Shown: positions 5,923 to 7,431 of the stretch, one piece after another
Layout: the number at the start of each line of letters is the position of its first letter
Position numbering within the stretch: position 1 is the first letter of the stretch
Source of the DNA: CADAWZ01 sp045114665
GTDB lineage: Bacteria; Vulcanimicrobiota; CADAWZ01
Assembly (NCBI GenBank): GCA_045114665.1
Contig: JBGUKW010000039.1
Span: 1 to 7,431, forward strand
Direction: 5' to 3'
DNA: 7,431 bases
Translations under genes and position numbers: made by a program
The notes under the pieces: model-generated
What the model was told of the DNA's origin: nothing
Database searches by the model: none
What the model saw: only the letters and a program-made list of their open reading frames with translations

Positions 5923-5950
5923 ATTTTATCATGTTGAAAAAAAAAATCAA
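5923..5950 (-). promoter_or_regulatory. Extended -10 promoter abutting the ATG of the 95-residue gene
   Basis: The minus strand has TTGATT (5950-5945), a 16-base spacer ending in TGA, and TAAAAT (5928-5923); the TG one base before the box makes it an extended -10. Only six bases (AAAACT) separate the box from the ATG at 5916, so the usual start distance falls on the A of the ATG. Confidence 0.6.
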
Positions 5951-5986
5951 TACACAAAAAAAAATTAACTTTTAAAGGATTATTTC

Positions 5987-6014
5987 TTGAAATATAGAAT
6001 AATCAAAATATTTA
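5987..6014 (+). promoter_or_regulatory. Possible promoter of the RRM gene
   Basis: TTGAAA (5987-5992), a 16-base spacer and TATTTA (6009-6014) would start transcription near 6020, right at the beginning of the leader structure. The -10 box is weak. The divergent promoter at 5923-5950 lies close by. Confidence 0.35.
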
Positions 6015-6017
6015 AGG

Positions 6018-6073
6018 GTGATTTGCATTAAAATTTGTCCACAAATTATGGATTTAATTAAACTGAAAATCAC
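6018..6073 (+). promoter_or_regulatory. Structured 5' leader of the RRM gene
   Basis: GTGATTT (6018-6024) pairs perfectly with AAATCAC (6067-6073). Inside, AATTTG (6032-6037) and CAAATT (6042-6047) form a 6-bp hairpin with a TCCA loop. After the outer stem come GCATTGC and a run of eight T (6081-6088), then the Shine-Dalgarno. A stem followed by a T run could act as an attenuator, or the fold could be a temperature- or self-binding control site. Genes for small RRM proteins in cyanobacteria are often cold-regulated; a parallel here is inference. Confidence 0.4.
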
Positions 6074-6091
6074 GCATTGCTTTTTTTTCGT

Positions 6092-6097
6092 AGGAGG
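6092..6097 (+). promoter_or_regulatory. Ribosome binding site fixing the RRM gene start at ATG 6104
   Basis: AGGAGG is followed by six bases and then the ATG. The frame is open back to a TTG at 6077, but that would place this strong site inside the gene and add nine residues not seen in the family. Confidence 0.9.
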
Positions 6098-6103
6098 ATT
6101 TTT

Positions 6104-6388
6104 ATGAATATTTATGTTGGCAACCTGTCATATGATGTAACAGAGGATGAACTCAAAGCCACATTTGAAGAGTATGGTCAGGTAACAACCGCAACCGTAA
6201 TCAAGGACAAATACACAGGCAGATCAAAAGGATTTGGTTTTGTTGAAATGGCTGAAGCTGAAGGTGCAAAGAAAGCTATAGAAGCTCTCAACGGCAAAGA
6301 GTACAGAGGCAGAACAGTAAAAGTAAATGAAGCTCTTCCAAAACAAGACCGTCCAAGAGCCCCAAGAACAGGTGGATATAGAAACTAA
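6104..6388 (+). CDS. Single-RRM RNA-binding protein (cyanobacterial Rbp-like)
   Basis: This is a 94-residue cytoplasmic protein made of one RNA-recognition motif plus a short basic tail. RNP2 is IYVGNL (residues 3-8) and RNP1 is KGFGFVEM (42-49), with the usual beta1-alpha1-beta2-beta3-alpha2-beta4 order and TVKVNEALPK (71-80) as the last strand. The aromatic positions that stack on RNA bases (Tyr4, Phe44, Phe46) are all present. The tail (81-94) holds Arg, Pro and Gly, as in many small bacterial Rbp proteins that bind mRNA and sometimes act as RNA chaperones. It is the only plus-strand gene here, with its own leader and a strong terminator, so it is a single-gene unit. Its codons use more G and C than the neighbouring spacers and membrane genes, which may reflect high expression. 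Family identification is very sure; RNA targets are not known. Confidence 0.95.
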   Translation: MNIYVGNLSYDVTEDELKATFEEYGQVTTATVIKDKYTGRSKGFGFVEMAEAEGAKKAIEALNGKEYRGRTVKVNEALPKQDRPRAPRTGGYRN

Positions 6389-6406
6389 TTACAATTTTGA
6401 ACAAAT

Positions 6407-6448
6407 AAAAAATATGGCTGTGATTTGTATTCACAGCCATATTTTTTT
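6407..6448 (+). terminator. Strong intrinsic terminator of the RRM gene, usable in both directions
   Basis: AATATGGCTGTGA (6411-6423) and its exact complement TCACAGCCATATT (6431-6443) form a 13-bp stem with a 7-base loop, flanked by an A run before and a T run after, so pairing can extend further. It starts 18 bases after the RRM stop. The A run also makes it a possible terminator for minus-strand transcripts that pass the one at 6534-6566. Confidence 0.93.
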
Positions 6449-6533
6449 ATAAATTCAGACTTTTTTTTTATCAAAGTAGAAAGATTTTTAGAATAAACAA
6501 AATTTTTATTTAAATCTATGTTATGAAAAATAT

Positions 6534-6566
6534 CAAAAAAAAGAGCTACAAAAATGTAACTCTTTT
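6534..6566 (-). terminator. Intrinsic terminator of the exported 166-residue protein gene
   Basis: On the minus strand, AAAAGAGTTACA (6566-6555) pairs with TGTAGCTCTTTT (6550-6539), a 12-position stem whose single non-Watson-Crick pair is a U-G wobble only on this strand. The loop is four bases and a T run follows. The wobble and T run both indicate minus-strand RNA, 33 bases after the stop codon. Confidence 0.85.
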
Positions 6567-6598
6567 AATCATTATAATTTATATTTCGTTATTAAAAA

Positions 6599-7099
6599 CT
6601 ATTTTTCTGTTCCGTCGTAATAGACTTTGCTACCTTGTGTTGGAACACCTTTTACTGCATTGGTAGGAGTGAACATAACAAACTTGAAATCTTTGTTTGC
6701 TTTTGATCTGTTTACTACTTTAACTTTAACAGTTTCTGGAAGAAGAGTATTTGCTTTGTGTGGAACACTTACTGTTGCATTTGTCTCATCTACTCTGACT
6801 TTTCCAAATTCAACACCATTTGGTGTGTAGAAATGTACATCAAATCTTGCTCTTGAATCACCAAAATATTCTGTATACTGGATTGTGAAGAACTTTCCAT
6901 TTGTTACTTCGAACATTTCTGTTTCAAAATTTGGAGGAAGATAGAAAAAGTTATTTCCCTCTGGATATACAGTTTTTGTATATTGTGTTGTGTATGCTGG
7001 AGAATGATAGCCTTTATCAACCTGAGCAGTAGCTGGAGTTGATGATGCTACAAAAAGACCTGCAACTAAAAAAGACAATACAGCTAATTTTTTAAGCAC
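6599..7099 (-). CDS. Exported beta-rich protein of unknown function, 166 residues
   Basis: I do not recognise this family. The start is a GTG at 7099 with AAAGGAG 11 bases upstream, a rather long spacing; no better in-frame start exists and an in-frame stop lies further upstream. Residues 1-25 are a textbook Sec signal peptide (MLKKLAVLSFLVAGLF, then TPATA|Q). The mature part, about 141 residues, has no cysteine and alternates hydrophobic and polar residues in many short stretches (MFEVTNGKFFTIQYTEYF, 62-79; RARFDVHFYTP, 83-93; ETVKVKVVNRS, 122-132), which suggests a compact beta sandwich. It is rich in Tyr, Phe, Thr and Val. It has its own terminator at 6534-6566 and a 148-base gap upstream, so it is probably a single-gene unit. 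Clean gene structure and more GC-rich codons suggest an abundant envelope or secreted protein; an adhesin or pilin-like role cannot be shown. Confidence 0.8.
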   Translation of the reverse strand: MLKKLAVLSFLVAGLFVASSTPATAQVDKGYHSPAYTTQYTKTVYPEGNNFFYLPPNFETEMFEVTNGKFFTIQYTEYFGDSRARFDVHFYTPNGVEFGKVRVDETNATVSVPHKANTLLPETVKVKVVNRSKANKDFKFVMFTPTNAVKGVPTQGSKVYYDGTEK

Positions 7100-7247
7100 T
7101 GTTTTTAAATCTCCTTTTAAATTTTTTTCGTAGATTTAATTTTACTTAAAACTACAAATAATTATTGAAAACTCTGAATTCTGAAAATGCTATTTAGACA
7201 AAAATTCTTTATAAAAAAATAAAATCCTTCAATATATAAAATATGTT

Positions 7248-7431
7248 TTATATGTTTTTTGCTGAAGAAAATTTATAAGAAATCATTTTATAAATCAAAG
7301 AAGCAGCAGTAAATGAAGCATGGTTATTTCCATTGGCAGGACAAAGCTCAACTGCATCACATGCTACAACATTTTTAGTTTCAAAACACTTTTTTAATAT
7401 GGATAAAATTTGATACCAACTTGGTCCACCT
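7248..7431 (-). CDS. speB: Agmatinase/arginase-family ureohydrolase, C-terminal 60 residues, cut by the right edge
   Basis: I translated the minus strand from base 7431 to the TAA at 7250-7248. The 60 residues read GGPSWYQILSILKKCFE, then NVVACDAVELCPANGN and ASFTAASLIYKMISYKF. This matches the end of agmatinases: the GGLSWYE segment, the V.G.D.VEL.P motif that holds a conserved acidic residue of the metal site region, and the closing AAKLIYKLIGY helix. Agmatinase splits agmatine to putrescine and urea in polyamine synthesis. The metal-binding motifs GDAHxD and DxDxxDP lie outside the window, so other ureohydrolases of the family are possible. The extra NN after PANG and the Cys in VELCP are small departures. 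An AT-only hairpin overlaps the stop codon, but no clear terminator follows. Confidence 0.85.
   Translation of the reverse strand, partial: GGPSWYQILSILKKCFETKNVVACDAVELCPANGNNHASFTAASLIYKMISYKFSSAKNI

Noticed and set aside
6081..7132. Identical TTTTTTTCGTAG words at about 6082-6092 and 7122-7132
   Set aside because: Twelve bases dominated by a T run in an AT-rich window; one lies before a plus-strand gene and the other before a minus-strand gene in reversed sense, so a shared role is not supported.
7234..7253. AT-only hairpin overlapping the agmatinase stop codon as a terminator
   Set aside because: The 8-bp stem has no GC pair and the T-rich stretch on the minus strand begins several bases later, so it is too weak to call.

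Overview
The window is a compact, AT-rich bacterial segment carrying mostly housekeeping and envelope genes. All genes run on the minus strand except one small RNA-binding protein gene. Promoters look like ordinary sigma-70 type (TTGATT or TTGAGA, then TATAAT-like boxes), and Shine-Dalgarno sites are clear at most genes. Several proteins have Sec signals. The archaeal/eukaryotic-type ProRS, the RRM protein and the pyrophosphate-driven ion pump suggest a low-GC, probably anaerobic bacterium. The phylum cannot be fixed from this stretch; an Elusimicrobiota/Endomicrobia-like host is only a guess.

Layout, left to right. 1-683: N-terminal half of prolyl-tRNA synthetase, cut by the window edge. 684-1024: non-coding, with a proS promoter, a strong intrinsic terminator and a second excellent promoter that together bound a candidate small RNA of about 140 nt. 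1025-3715: a large membrane-bound pyrophosphatase (hppA) with a signal peptide and a long charged C-terminal tail; its true start is a TTG 21 bases inside the longest ORF. 3794-4423: a glyoxalase-II-like metallo-beta-lactamase-fold hydrolase. 4424-4748: a 325-base gap with a 14-bp inverted repeat, an isolated extended -10 box on the plus strand and a structured stretch I could not match to any known RNA. 4749-5558: an exported DUF1460 (NlpC/P60-like) protein. 5629-5916: an unrecognised 95-residue anchored protein whose promoter implies a leaderless mRNA. 6104-6388 (+): a single-RRM RNA-binding protein with a structured leader and a strong terminator. 6599-7099: an unrecognised exported beta-rich protein. 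7248-7431: the C-terminal end of an agmatinase-family protein, cut by the right edge.

Functionally, the pyrophosphatase would turn pyrophosphate, a by-product of reactions such as the neighbouring ProRS step, into an ion gradient. The DUF1460 protein and the 95-residue protein form a probable envelope pair. I see no mobile element, CRISPR array, tRNA, rRNA or recognisable defence system. The best leads for something undescribed are the small RNA at 836-976, the structured element around 4606-4727 and the leaderless small membrane protein.
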